Origin: an uncultured Bacilli bacterium
GTDB lineage: Bacteria; Bacillota_I; Bacilli_A; RF39; UBA660
NCBI GenBank assembly: GCA_944331715.1
Contig: CALVIP010000005.1
Span: 1 to 59,345 of the forward strand
Direction: 5' to 3'
Length of the DNA stretch: 59,345 nucleotides
This document shows, one piece after another, positions 1 to 8,437 of the stretch. The translations under genes and the position numbers were made by a program. Every line of letters starts with the position of its first letter. Positions within the stretch are counted from its first letter, which is position 1. Under the pieces are notes generated by a model, which ran no database searches, was not told the origin of the DNA, and saw only the letters and a program-made list of their open reading frames with translations.

Positions 1-927
1 AATGATGCTAAAGCGGTATGTGATAAGTTAGGAATACCTTTACATAGAGTAGATTTTATTAAAGAGTATTGGGATGACGTCTTTACTTACTTTTTAGATG
101 AATTAAAGAAGGGGAGAACACCTAACCCTGATATTATGTGTAATAAATATATTAAGTTTGATCTATTTGTTAGGGAAGCGAAAAAGTTAGGTGCTGACTA
201 TATTGCTACAGGTCATTATGCTAAAATTGAAAACGGTAGACTTATGAGAAGTCATGAACATAATAAAGATCAGACTTATTTTCTATCACAAGTATCTAAA
301 GAACAATTACAAAATGTTTTATTTCCACTAGGAGATATTAAAGATAAAAAGGAAGTACGTGAGATTGCTTTAAAATATGATTTAGTTACTGCTAAAAAGA
401 AAGACTCTACTGGTATTTGTTTTATAGGTGAGAGAAACTTTAAAAACTTTCTTAAGAATTATTTACCAAACAAAAAAGGTAATATTGTTAATATTGATAC
501 TAATGAAGTATTAGGAGAACATATTGGTCTTATGTACTATACAATAGGGCAGAGAAAGGGACTTGATGTTGGTGGTACTAAAGATAAGTTATTTGTTGTT
601 GGTAAAGATTTAAATAAAAATATTTTATATGTGGCAGAAGGAGAGGATAATGAATATTTATATTCAGATAGTGCTGTTTTAGAGACTATTAACTTTAACT
701 GTGATGAAAGACCTTTAGAGTGCACTGCTAAATTTAGATATAGAGCGCCTGATGTTCCTGTTAAACTAGAATATCTAGATAATGGAGAAATAATCGTTAG
801 ATATAATAATGTTAAAGCAGTAACTCCTGGACAAGCATGTGTTTTTTATGATGGAGAATACTGTTTAGGTGGTGGAATTGTTAAAGAAGTTAGAAAAGAT
901 GATAAAAAACTCTGGTATTTACTTTAA
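1..927 (+). CDS. mnmA: tRNA 2-thiouridylase MnmA (5' end outside window)
   Basis: Transfers sulfur to U34 of the tRNAs for Lys, Glu and Gln, using ATP and a persulfide relay. The reading frame is open from base 1, so the N-terminal PP-loop is cut off by the window edge; an internal Met at 136 is not the start. Seen: GRTPNPDIMCN with the first catalytic Cys, GHYAKI, DQTYFLSQV, and GICFIGER with the second catalytic Cys, followed by the C-terminal beta-barrel (YTIGQRKGL, TPGQACVFYDG). All are MnmA signatures and the C-terminus has the usual length. A hairpin terminator follows about 60 bases downstream. Confidence 0.96.
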   Translation, partial: NDAKAVCDKLGIPLHRVDFIKEYWDDVFTYFLDELKKGRTPNPDIMCNKYIKFDLFVREAKKLGADYIATGHYAKIENGRLMRSHEHNKDQTYFLSQVSKEQLQNVLFPLGDIKDKKEVREIALKYDLVTAKKKDSTGICFIGERNFKNFLKNYLPNKKGNIVNIDTNEVLGEHIGLMYYTIGQRKGLDVGGTKDKLFVVGKDLNKNILYVAEGEDNEYLYSDSAVLETINFNCDERPLECTAKFRYRAPDVPVKLEYLDNGEIIVRYNNVKAVTPGQACVFYDGEYCLGGGIVKEVRKDDKKLWYLL

Positions 928-985
928 AATATGCTTATACTAATAGTAGGAGGGATATTCATGGAAAGAGATAGAGGATAATTTG

Positions 986-1012
986 AAAAGAGATTATCTC
1001 TTTTTTCTTTTT
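986..1012 (+). terminator. Intrinsic terminator after mnmA
   Basis: AAAAGAGA (986-993), loop TTA, TCTCTTTT (997-1004), then a T-rich tail. Perfect 8-bp stem. Confidence 0.75.
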
Positions 1013-1037
1013 GTAAAGTATTTTACACAGATTTTAC

Positions 1038-1066
1038 TTGACTAAACTTGTCAAACTAATTAAAAT
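1038..1066 (+). promoter_or_regulatory. Sigma-A promoter of the HTH gene, with inverted repeat
   Basis: TTGACT (1038-1043), 17-base spacer, TAAAAT (1061-1066). The -35 is the left arm of an inverted repeat, TTGAC-N7-GTCAA, a possible operator for autoregulation (inference). Confidence 0.55.
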
Positions 1067-1087
1067 GTATTATAGGTGGTGTGTGAC

Positions 1088-1855
1088 ATGAAAGAATTAA
1101 ATATATTATTAAGTGAACTTGGAATTTCAAAAGTAAGACTTGCTAAGTATTTAGGAGTATCAAGACAAATGTTATATAACTATTTAGCAATGGATAGCTT
1201 ATCACAATGGCCTAAAGAAAAAGCAGTTAGACTACTTGCTTTATTAAATATAGAAGATGAAGAAGGCGTAAATGGTATTACTGTAACAAGTGATTACATT
1301 ATTGAAGTTGAAAATAGATTAAATGAAGGAGTAAAAGATTCTTCTAATAGAGAAGTGTTAGCAGACCTTAAATGTTTTAATAAAAAAGAACAAGAAATAA
1401 TGGCTGATATAATTAATCTATTAAAAGAAAAATTAGCTGAAGATAAGACTAAAACTACTTATAATACATATGTATATTTATATCATTATTTACAATCAAT
1501 GGAGACTGCTGATGAATTAAGGTATATTTTGGCTTATATGTCTAAATCTATGGGATTTACTGATCCAATGGAATTTACTTTTGATAAAGATAAACAGTTT
1601 ATATTTGAGAGTATTTTATTTTCTGCAATGACTCTATATCATAATGGTGGTGCATCTAAAAATAAAATAGCAGAAACTCATAAGAGATTTGTTCAAGATA
1701 TTGAAGCGAAAAAAGAAGAAAAGCTTAGTCGTACTCAGGAATTAAATACTGCTAAAGTACAAGCATTAAGAGAACTAGGATACAGTGAAATTAATGAGAC
1801 TAATGCTAAAGAAGTACTAGAGAAAATAGCTGAGATTCAATCAAGGAAAGTATAA
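1088..1855 (+). CDS. Helix-turn-helix (XRE-like) transcriptional regulator
   Basis: 255 aa from ATG 1088, chosen because GGTGG at 1075-1079 lies about 8 bases upstream; GTG codons at 1076 and 1079 are too close to that site. Residues about 1-55 form a Cro/XRE-type HTH (LGISKVRLAKYLGVSRQMLYNY). The remaining 200 residues are mostly helical and charged and match no family I recognise. It is transcribed alone between two terminators. The inverted repeat over its own -35 suggests autoregulation. The DNA-binding role is well supported; the regulon is unknown. Confidence 0.7.
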   Translation: MKELNILLSELGISKVRLAKYLGVSRQMLYNYLAMDSLSQWPKEKAVRLLALLNIEDEEGVNGITVTSDYIIEVENRLNEGVKDSSNREVLADLKCFNKKEQEIMADIINLLKEKLAEDKTKTTYNTYVYLYHYLQSMETADELRYILAYMSKSMGFTDPMEFTFDKDKQFIFESILFSAMTLYHNGGASKNKIAETHKRFVQDIEAKKEEKLSRTQELNTAKVQALRELGYSEINETNAKEVLEKIAEIQSRKV

Positions 1856-1876
1856 TATAGATTGTGTAATAAAAAT

Positions 1877-1908
1877 AAGACTTTTATATAATAAATAGAA
1901 GTCTTTTA
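1877..1908 (+). terminator. Intrinsic terminator after the HTH gene
   Basis: AAGACTT (1877-1883) pairs with AAGTCTT (1899-1905), followed by TTTAATTTT. Confidence 0.65.
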
Positions 1909-2004
1909 ATTTTAGATTATGTAAACTAAATGTAAAGTGTTAATGAAGTAGGAGAGTAGTGCTGTATTTTCTGATATAATTGAATTGTAGAGAGGTGTAT
2001 ACAT

Positions 2005-2190
2005 ATGAGTAATTCTGAATTTCTTTTTACATCTTTATTTGGTTGGTTTTTAATGTTAGGTTTACCTTTAATTTTAGCATTAATTATTATTAAATTTTTA
2101 CGTAAAAGAGACATTAAAAGACAAGCTAGATTTGAATTAGAAGTTGAAAAAGAAAAAGAAAGATTATTAAATGAGGAAGATAATGATTAA
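2005..2190 (+). CDS. Small single-pass membrane protein, unknown function
   Basis: 61 aa. SD-like GAGAGGTG sits 7-8 bases upstream of ATG 2005. Residues about 7-30 are a strongly hydrophobic segment (FGWFLMLGLPLILALIIIKF). It is followed by a basic stretch and a charged helical tail rich in Lys and Glu, so an N-out/C-in small membrane protein is likely. Flanked by its own terminators. I do not recognise a family. Confidence 0.6.
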   Translation: MSNSEFLFTSLFGWFLMLGLPLILALIIIKFLRKRDIKRQARFELEVEKEKERLLNEEDND

Positions 2191-2207
2191 TTTTCCTTGT
2201 TTTTTTA
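2174..2207 (+). terminator. Probable terminator at the end of the small membrane gene
   Basis: AGGAAGA (2174-2180) pairs with TTTTCCT (2191-2197) including one G-T pair, then a long T-run. The left arm lies inside the coding region. Confidence 0.5.
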
Positions 2208-2647
2208 TTTTTTTATGTTATATTAAATTCAGAAAAGGAAAAACTTTTTTGGGCTTTATTAGTTAACATAATATATATTATAGGAAGTTAAATATTTTAA
2301 TCATTTAGACTAATAGTTGTTAATCTTTTAAATCTTACTAATTTATGTTAATTGTTTTAATAATTAATCATCTATCTATGAAATTAAAATATTTTTAATT
2401 TAACCTCTATTAATTATTTAATCATATTACTTTGTTTGAGATTAAGATATCTATACACTAATTAATTATAATACTTTGCTAATTTATCTGCTTATTATAT
2501 TAAATATTATAGTATATATAAAAAGAATACTTTAATATTAAGTACTACTCTATTTTTTAAAAATCAAAGTAGGGGAAGTGAATTTTAAAAATAGGGGAAT
2601 AAACTACTTATTTTTGGGAAATATAAATAGTGAAGGAGAGATAGAAG
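2208..2647. other. Gene-free, extremely AT-rich interval
   Basis: About 440 bases with no credible ORF. A purine-rich patch at 2570-2625 holds two AGGGGAA motifs and a weak inverted repeat (AAGTAG/CTACTT). It is probably the leader of the DUF1540 gene. No RNA family is recognised here. Confidence 0.4.
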
Positions 2648-2824
2648 ATGAAAAAACAAAATATTAAATGTGATGTCGATAGTTGCAAATATAATAGTAA
2701 TAATAAAGAATGCAACTTAGATGAAATACAAGTTAGTAGCAACTGTGATTGTCCAAAAGATGAAGTTTGTGATCAAGAACAAACTGTATGTGCTAGCTTT
2801 GAAAAGCAAGAAGAAGAAAACTAA
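2648..2824 (+). CDS. DUF1540 cysteine-rich small protein
   Basis: 58 aa, starting at ATG 2648 behind an SD (GGAGAG). It has seven cysteines in the DUF1540 arrangement: NIKCDVDSCKYN at the N-terminus, a central C-N-L-D-E-I-Q-V segment, and a C-terminal T-V-C-A-S-F. DUF1540 proteins are small presumed metal-binding proteins common in Bacillota; their role is not established. It is alone between a long AT-rich leader and a terminator shared with convergent deoB. Confidence 0.8.
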   Translation: MKKQNIKCDVDSCKYNSNNKECNLDEIQVSSNCDCPKDEVCDQEQTVCASFEKQEEEN

Positions 2825-2850
2825 TAGAGTAACATCTACTAGTTTTTTTT
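2821..2850 (+). terminator. Terminator between DUF1540 gene and deoB
   Basis: CTAATAGA (2821-2828) pairs with TCTACTAG (2835-2842) with one mismatch, followed by eight T. It overlaps the DUF1540 stop codon. Confidence 0.7.
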
Positions 2851-2871
2851 ATGTATTAACACTACTCTTCC

Positions 2872-4041
2872 CTACTCTAGTTCGTCTAATATACTAGTTC
2901 CTATTTCAGGAGGTGTTATTTCAAAATTATCTGCTATTGTTGCACCAATTACGGCTAATGTATCCTGTATTTCTAATCTTTTAGGATTTTTAAAATTTCT
3001 ACAATAAAATATCAAAGGTACATTTTCTCTAGTGTGATCATTTCCTTTAAAAGTTGGATCATTACCATGGTCTGCTGTTATAATAAATAAATCATCTACT
3101 TCTAGTTTATTTAAAATCATAGGTATTTCTACATCTAATTCCTCTATTGCTTTAGCATAACCATCTACATCTCTTAAATGACCATATAAGCTATCAAAAT
3201 CACATAAATTAACCATACATAATCCAGTAAATTTTTTATCCATGACATTAGTTAATTTATTAATAGCATCCATATTAGAATTTGCCTTTAATGTCTTATT
3301 TATACTAGTTTTACTAAATATATCATTCATTTTACCTATAGCGATAACATTATAGTTATTAGCATTTAAATCATCTAAAATAGTCTTAGATGGAGGTGCT
3401 ACTGGATAGTCTTTTCTACCAGCATTATTTAATTTATATTTACCATTACTACCAGTAAAAGGTCTAGCAATTACTCTACCTACTAAAAAGTCATCTTTTA
3501 GTGTTAATTCACGTACCTTTTCACAATAACTATATAAAGTTTCAGGACTAATAACATCTTCATGAGCAGCGATTTGTAAATCTGAATCTGCTGATGTATA
3601 AACTATTAAAGAACCATAATCTACTTGTCTTTCTCCTAGTTCATTAATAATACTGTTATCATTACTACATTTATTACCTATAACTCTTCTTCCAGTAACT
3701 GTTTCAATTTCATCTATTAACTCAATAGGGAACCCATTTTCATTAAAAGTTTTAAATGGGATATTAGAAGTAATTCCCATCATTTCATAATGACCCGCTA
3801 AAGTATCTTTACCGGCATTATTAGGTCTTGCAATTGTATAATAGGCATCAACCTCTGTATTTTCATCCATATTTAAAGTATTAAGAAAACCTATTTTAGC
3901 AAGGTTGGGAACAAATAGATCATAATTTTCTTTAATATGCCCTAATGTATTAGCGCCACCGTCTCCATAACTTGCTGCATCACTCGCTTCCCCTACTCCT
4001 AAGGAATCTAAAACCATTAAAAATATTCTTTTAAATCTCAT
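2872..4041 (-). CDS. deoB: Phosphopentomutase DeoB
   Basis: Interconverts ribose (or deoxyribose) 1- and 5-phosphates in nucleoside salvage. 389 aa, the usual length. Alkaline-phosphatase fold motifs are visible: VLDSLGVGEASDA at the N-terminus (metal Asp), GDGGANTLGH, and the C-terminal metal site TADHGNDPTF and NDHTRENVP. It lies 2 bases after xerD, the same order as xerD(ripX)-drm in Bacillus subtilis, so it is probably co-transcribed from the xerD promoter. Confidence 0.96.
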   Translation of the reverse strand: MRFKRIFLMVLDSLGVGEASDAASYGDGGANTLGHIKENYDLFVPNLAKIGFLNTLNMDENTEVDAYYTIARPNNAGKDTLAGHYEMMGITSNIPFKTFNENGFPIELIDEIETVTGRRVIGNKCSNDNSIINELGERQVDYGSLIVYTSADSDLQIAAHEDVISPETLYSYCEKVRELTLKDDFLVGRVIARPFTGSNGKYKLNNAGRKDYPVAPPSKTILDDLNANNYNVIAIGKMNDIFSKTSINKTLKANSNMDAINKLTNVMDKKFTGLCMVNLCDFDSLYGHLRDVDGYAKAIEELDVEIPMILNKLEVDDLFIITADHGNDPTFKGNDHTRENVPLIFYCRNFKNPKRLEIQDTLAVIGATIADNFEITPPEIGTSILDELE

Positions 4042-4043
4042 AA

Positions 4044-4943
4044 TTAATTCTCCTTCTTGGCCCTTGGATGATTATTTAAGTAATCATTCCTAACTTTCTC
4101 ATTAGTAATATGTGTATATATACGGGTAGTAGCAATATCAGAGTGTCCTAAGAGCATTTGAATACTTCTAAGGTCTGCTCCCCCATTTAATAAATGTGTT
4201 GCAAAAGAATGTCTTAAACTATGAGGAGATATATCAGGATCAAGACCTTTTTCTTTTAAAATCTCTTTTAAATTCTTAAAGAATCCTTGCCTTGATATAC
4301 CTGTTCCTCTAGAGTTTAAAAATAAAGCATCAGACTGTTTCTTTTTTAATAGTAGATGTCTTTTATCTAAATATTCATTTAAATAATACTTTTCTATATC
4401 ATTAATAGGAACAATTCTCTCTTTACTGCCTTTACCTTTAACTCTAACAATATCGTTATTAAAATCTATATCATAAACTGTTAGACTAATAAGTTCAGAT
4501 ACTCTTAGTCCTGAACCATACATTAATTCTAACATAGCTTTATTCCTATAGTCAAATGGGGTATCTAGTTCTATATCTAAGAGCTTATCTACTTCTTCTA
4601 TAGTTAAACTATGAGGAAGTGTTTTTGTAGTTTTAGGTCTATCTATAAATTCACTAGGATTATTAGTCTCATTTTCTTCTTTTTCTAAATAGTTATGAAA
4701 GTTCTTAATAGTAGTAAGTTTATGAGCAACAGTTTTACTATCTTCATTACGAAGGTAACAGTATTTTAGATATTTAGTTATAGTATCTTTAGTTATACTT
4801 TTTGTATTATCTATCTTTTCTTTTTCTAAAAAACTAATATAGTCTTTCATATCATAGCCATAACTTTTAATACTATTATTAGAAAGTCCTTTTTCAAACT
4901 CACAGTAATTAAGAAAATTTTCATAAGCAGTTATAAGTTTCAT
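4044..4943 (-). CDS. xerD: Site-specific tyrosine recombinase XerD
   Basis: Resolves chromosome dimers at dif with a partner recombinase. 299 aa, as expected for XerD. An N-terminal SAM-like core-binding domain (about 1-95) precedes the catalytic domain with the full active-site set: Arg in YGSGLRVSEL, Lys in VKGKGSKER, His and Arg in SPHSLRHSFATHLL, His in LLGHSDIATT, Tyr in TRIYTH. The position directly upstream of deoB matches the xerD-drm order of Bacilli and supports XerD over a phage integrase. Confidence 0.92.
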   Translation of the reverse strand: MKLITAYENFLNYCEFEKGLSNNSIKSYGYDMKDYISFLEKEKIDNTKSITKDTITKYLKYCYLRNEDSKTVAHKLTTIKNFHNYLEKEENETNNPSEFIDRPKTTKTLPHSLTIEEVDKLLDIELDTPFDYRNKAMLELMYGSGLRVSELISLTVYDIDFNNDIVRVKGKGSKERIVPINDIEKYYLNEYLDKRHLLLKKKQSDALFLNSRGTGISRQGFFKNLKEILKEKGLDPDISPHSLRHSFATHLLNGGADLRSIQMLLGHSDIATTRIYTHITNEKVRNDYLNNHPRAKKEN

Positions 4944-4961
4944 AACATCATCCTCATAATT

Positions 4962-5002
4962 ATTATATAACTATTTGATGTTTTTGTAAAAGTGTGTATA
5001 AT
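4962..5002. promoter_or_regulatory. Overlapping divergent promoters, xerD (-) and CHC2 gene (+)
   Basis: Minus strand: TTTACA (4985-4990), 17 bases, TATAAT (4962-4967), for xerD-deoB. Plus strand: TTGATG (4975-4980), 16 bases, TATAAT (4997-5002). The two promoters interleave, so they may compete. Confidence 0.6.
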
Positions 5003-5029
5003 AATATTCAATAGTTTCGAGGTGATATG

Positions 5030-5785
5030 ATGAATAAGAATATTGATGAGATTTTACAACTTAAAGTTGAAGAAATTGTTATTAAAGGTTGTACTGAAGG
5101 TTTAAAAGTTGGAGATTATTATGAAATAAGAGAATTTTTGTTTAACTATCGAAACTATAAAGATAATCTTTATTATAAGAAACTTGAAAATGTATTATGT
5201 AATCATAATTCTTCACGATACTATTATGATGATGATTATATTTTTTATCTATGGAGTAATTCTAGTCTTTTACCTTTTGTTCTCGCAAATAATACTCATG
5301 ATAGAATGAAATTGTATTCAACCGATAGTTTTATGTTCTTATGCCAATTTCATAGGGAAAAAACGCCTTCACTAGGAGTAACAAATCATGTGAACTTAAT
5401 GTATTGTTTTGGCTGTGGGTTTGGCGCTAATATTTTTAAGTACATACAAGAATATGAAAATATATCTTTTAAAGAAGCTTTATCTTTAGTTGCCGAAGTA
5501 TATAATTTAGAAAAGTCTGATGTTAAAGTTAATAAAGCTTTAATTGACAAATATAAAGAGAGTATTATGAGTAATAGATATTTAGAATTAATAGAACAAG
5601 GTATAGAAAGACTTGATGATAGAAAAGATAGAGGAATCATCACTTCTTATGATGATAGTGCTAGGAAGGCATATAATAAAAACTTAATACAAAGGCAAGC
5701 GATTATTGATAATAAAAGAATAGAAGATTATCCTAAAGATAAAATATATACTAAAGTTTATCTAGATAGTAGTTATTTAGAGTGA
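5030..5785 (+). CDS. Protein with a lone DnaG-type CHC2 zinc finger
   Basis: About 251 aa. Two adjacent ATGs exist; the second (5030) is preferred because GAGGTG lies 5 bases upstream. Residues about 103-150 match the primase zinc-binding domain: ligands C105, H108, C126, C129 in FLCQFHREKTPSLGV and MYCFGCGFGANIFKYI, then FKEALSLVAE as in DnaG. There is no TOPRIM or helicase-binding domain; instead there are about 100 unknown residues before and a charged helical tail after. The zinc site looks intact, so it may bind single-stranded DNA, but it cannot be a primase by itself. It is transcribed alone, divergent from xerD. Confidence 0.72.
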   Translation: MNKNIDEILQLKVEEIVIKGCTEGLKVGDYYEIREFLFNYRNYKDNLYYKKLENVLCNHNSSRYYYDDDYIFYLWSNSSLLPFVLANNTHDRMKLYSTDSFMFLCQFHREKTPSLGVTNHVNLMYCFGCGFGANIFKYIQEYENISFKEALSLVAEVYNLEKSDVKVNKALIDKYKESIMSNRYLELIEQGIERLDDRKDRGIITSYDDSARKAYNKNLIQRQAIIDNKRIEDYPKDKIYTKVYLDSSYLE

Positions 5786-5787
5786 TA

Positions 5788-5816
5788 TTGACATATTAAA
5801 AGCATTTTGTTATAAT
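5788..5816 (+). promoter_or_regulatory. Consensus sigma-A promoter
   Basis: TTGACA, 17 bases, TATAAT: a perfect consensus immediately after the CHC2 gene. It predicts strong independent expression of the next gene. Confidence 0.8.
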
Positions 5817-5847
5817 ACAGCTACATTTATTAGAGGAGGAATTATAA

Positions 5848-6444
5848 ATGAAAAATTTAAATATTAATAAAGATTTACAAAACAAAATTATAGGTGGAGG
5901 ACTTAGTTTTGCTATTCTAGTTACAGGTTATGCTATGGGAAAAGCAGATTCTAATAGTTCTAAAGCAACAGAGGTTAAATCACAAGATGAGATAGCAAGA
6001 GAATATTTAGATGAGTATATAGAACAACGTTCTTCTCTAGAAAAAGAAATAGATAAATTAGTAAAACAAAAAGAAGAGTTACAAAACAGTGAAACATTTA
6101 ATTTGGATGAACTAATTGTGGTAACTCCTACAGAAGAAAATAAATTAGATAATCTCTATATTTTAAATGGCAATGGTCCTATTTATTATGAGTATCATGA
6201 TGAATTTAAGGCATTTTATAATTTACATGAAAATAATAATGAACACACATACGACTTTTGTCCAGAATATGTTCATTTATCTGGAGAAATAGATTTATTA
6301 TTTAATTATCTTGATGATGAAGAAATAGAAAAGGTAAATTCAAGAGGTGGAGAGATTACTACTTTAGAACTTGATGAAATTGAAAACAGATTAAGAAGTG
6401 ATTATCAAAAAGAAATTACTGAAAGTAATCAATTGACGAAATAG
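5848..6444 (+). CDS. Membrane-anchored coiled-coil protein, unknown function
   Basis: 198 aa, behind a strong SD (GAGGAGG) and a consensus promoter. Residues about 14-31 are hydrophobic (GGGLSFAILVTGYAMG), a signal anchor or single TM. Then come a charged coiled-coil (about 45-78, ESLEKEIDKLVKQKEEL-like heptads) and an acidic C-terminal domain of about 110 residues that I cannot assign. The C-terminal part is probably outside the membrane. It is monocistronic, ending in a strong terminator. Confidence 0.6.
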   Translation: MKNLNINKDLQNKIIGGGLSFAILVTGYAMGKADSNSSKATEVKSQDEIAREYLDEYIEQRSSLEKEIDKLVKQKEELQNSETFNLDELIVVTPTEENKLDNLYILNGNGPIYYEYHDEFKAFYNLHENNNEHTYDFCPEYVHLSGEIDLLFNYLDDEEIEKVNSRGGEITTLELDEIENRLRSDYQKEITESNQLTK

Positions 6445-6471
6445 TTATCAAATAATGATAACTATTTTACT
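6441..6471 (+). terminator. Strong intrinsic terminator
   Basis: ATAGTTATCA (6441-6450) pairs perfectly with TGATAACTAT (6456-6465), loop AATAA, T-rich tail. Overlaps the stop codon. Confidence 0.85.
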
Positions 6472-6478
6472 TTATATA

Positions 6479-6508
6479 TTGTCTAAAGTGATAAAACAGT
6501 GTTATAAT
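6479..6508 (+). promoter_or_regulatory. Promoter of tmcAL-gmk
   Basis: TTGTCT (6479-6484), 18 bases, TATAAT (6503-6508). Confidence 0.6.
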
Positions 6509-6539
6509 TAGTAAACAAATTAAGAAAGGGGTGTTAGTC

Positions 6540-7715
6540 TTGTCTAAACATATAGTTGGTATTATCGCTGAATATAATCCTTTTCATAATGGACATTTAT
6601 ATCATATAGAAAAGGTTAAAGAAATGTTTCCAGATAGTCCTATTATATTAGTACTAGGCGGTAATTTTACAGAAAGAGGAGATATATCAATATTAGATAA
6701 ATGGGAGAAAACTGTAATTGCTATTAAAAATGGAATAGATTTAGTAGTAGAACTTCCCTTTCCTTTCTCTTGTTCATCAGCAGATATCTTTGCAAAAGGT
6801 TCTCTTGATATTTTAAACTATTTAGGAGTTACTGATTTAGTATTTGGTAGTGAATCTGATGATATAGAAGGTATTAAAAAATTAGTAGAGACTGAGCTTT
6901 CTAACCCTGATTTTGATAATTTAGTACAAGTTTATTTAAGAATGGGTTATAACTACCCTACTTCTTTATCTAAAGCTTTAGAAGATATAACAGGAGATTG
7001 TTTTAAACTACCTAATGATATTTTAGGTATTAGTTATGTAAAAACAATTTACTCTAATAATTATAAAATAACACCTCATACTATTAAAAGAACTAATGAT
7101 TATCATAGTAAAGAATTAGATAATATGAGCATAAGGAGTATATCCAGTGCAACTAGTATAAGAGAAGCTTTACTAAATAATAAAGATATTAAAGACAGTG
7201 TACCTTCTATCACTTATAGTTATTTAAAAGATAAGAAAATACCTAAGTTAGATGATTATTTTAATCTCTTAAAGTATAAAATAATAAGTTGCAATGATTT
7301 AACTATCTATAATCTAGTAGATAGTGGTATTGCTACCAAACTAAAAAAAGAAATACTTAATAGTTATAGTTTTGATGAACTTATTAATAAAGTTAAAAGT
7401 AAGAACCTAACCTACTCTAGACTTTCTAGGACTTTAATTTATATATTATGTGATTATACAAAGGTGCAAGCTAAAGAGTTTAAGAAAGTTAAGTATATTA
7501 GATTGTTAGGGTTTTCTAATAAAGGAAGAGATTATTTAAATAGAATAAAAAAATATGTAGATATACCTATTATTAGTAAATTTACAAGAGAAAAAGATAA
7601 GATGTTAGAATATGAATATCAAATTACGAAGATATATTCTTTAGTTTTTGATAAAGATAAGGCTAAAAGCTTAATAGAAGCTGAATATAAGATGAAACCT
7701 ATAAGGGAGGAATAA
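6540..7715 (+). CDS. tmcAL: tRNA(Met) cytidine acetate ligase TmcAL
   Basis: Makes N4-acetylcytidine at the wobble base of elongator tRNA-Met from acetate and ATP (YlbM family). TTG 6540 is the likely start: AAGAAAGGGG lies 8 bases upstream and translation begins SKHIVGIIAEYNPFHNGH, like family members; the GTG at 6531 overlaps the SD. About 391 aa. Seen: nucleotidyltransferase motif HNGH, GGNFTERGD, VVELPFPFSCSSADIF, and IRSISSATSIR near residue 200. It is followed 3 bases later by gmk in one operon. An elongator tRNA-Met gene, its substrate, lies at 40424. Confidence 0.93.
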   Translation: MSKHIVGIIAEYNPFHNGHLYHIEKVKEMFPDSPIILVLGGNFTERGDISILDKWEKTVIAIKNGIDLVVELPFPFSCSSADIFAKGSLDILNYLGVTDLVFGSESDDIEGIKKLVETELSNPDFDNLVQVYLRMGYNYPTSLSKALEDITGDCFKLPNDILGISYVKTIYSNNYKITPHTIKRTNDYHSKELDNMSIRSISSATSIREALLNNKDIKDSVPSITYSYLKDKKIPKLDDYFNLLKYKIISCNDLTIYNLVDSGIATKLKKEILNSYSFDELINKVKSKNLTYSRLSRTLIYILCDYTKVQAKEFKKVKYIRLLGFSNKGRDYLNRIKKYVDIPIISKFTREKDKMLEYEYQITKIYSLVFDKDKAKSLIEAEYKMKPIREE

Positions 7716-7718
7716 GAT

Positions 7719-8408
7719 ATGGATAATATGGTTAAAACAAAGAAACAAGGGCTTTTAATAGTTATTTCAGGGCCTTCAGGTTGTGGTAAAAATAGTATAA
7801 TTAATGAATTGTTAAAAATAAGAAAGAATACTTGGGTATCTATATCATGTACTAGTAGAGAACCAAGAGGTGAAGAAAAAGATGGTATTAACTATTATTT
7901 CTTATCTAAAGAAGAGTTTGAAGAAGATATTAATAATGATGAATTCTTAGAATATGCAGAATACTCTGGTAATTACTATGGTACTCCTAAGAAATATATT
8001 AAAGAACATTTGGATAAGGGTGAAGATGTAATTCTTGAAATAGAGATTCAAGGAGCTTTAAAGATTAAAGAAAAGTTAGATGAGACTGTATTTATCTTTA
8101 TAATGCCACCTACTATGAATGAATTAAAAAGACGTCTTATTAATAGAAATACTGATAGTTTAGAAAAAATAGAAAAAAGGTTTAAAAGAGCTTATGAAGA
8201 GATAAATGAAATACCTAAATATAACTATGTAGTTGTTAATGATGATTTAGATAAAGCGGTTAAAAAGGTTGATGCTATTTTAGAAGCAGAACGTCTCAGA
8301 GTTGATAGAATTGAAGAAGTTTATCTAGACAGTAAAGAAGAAAAAATCCATGAAGCTTTACTTGATGATGTTAAAGAATTTGATAATTCTAAGATAGAAA
8401 TAAAATAA
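7719..8408 (+). CDS. gmk: Guanylate kinase
   Basis: Phosphorylates GMP to GDP with ATP. 229 aa, a little longer than the usual ~205 because of a charged C-terminal tail. P-loop GPSGCGKNSI near residue 20 (the usual form is GxGKGT; the Asn-Ser variant is unusual). GMP-binding region: SCTSREPRGEEKDGINYYF, EYAEYSGNYYGTP, and DVILEIEIQGA; lid RLINRNTDS. Last gene of the tmcAL operon. The typical yicC/rpoZ neighbours are absent. Confidence 0.93.
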   Translation: MDNMVKTKKQGLLIVISGPSGCGKNSIINELLKIRKNTWVSISCTSREPRGEEKDGINYYFLSKEEFEEDINNDEFLEYAEYSGNYYGTPKKYIKEHLDKGEDVILEIEIQGALKIKEKLDETVFIFIMPPTMNELKRRLINRNTDSLEKIEKRFKRAYEEINEIPKYNYVVVNDDLDKAVKKVDAILEAERLRVDRIEEVYLDSKEEKIHEALLDDVKEFDNSKIEIK

Positions 8409-8437
8409 GCAAGGAATAAAATCCTCGCTTATTTTTA
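8402..8437. terminator. Bidirectional terminator between gmk and pyk
   Basis: AAAATAAGCAAGG pairs with CCTCGCTTATTTT with a single A-C mismatch. It carries T-runs in both directions and serves both convergent genes. Confidence 0.8.

Noticed and set aside
961-981. Six-codon ORF (MERDRG) behind a good SD (AGGAGGG) after mnmA
   Set aside because: Too short to call; a terminator follows at once and no regulated gene lies behind it. A leader peptide cannot be shown.
2560-2640. Riboswitch before the DUF1540 gene
   Set aside because: The purine-rich patch and weak inverted repeats match no riboswitch core I know.
4044-4943. xerD read as a phage integrase
   Set aside because: Length, motifs and the xerD-deoB order fit the housekeeping recombinase; no phage genes nearby.
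5386-5643. 85-aa minus-strand ORF in the CHC2 gene
   Set aside because: Shadow of the better supported zinc-finger gene.
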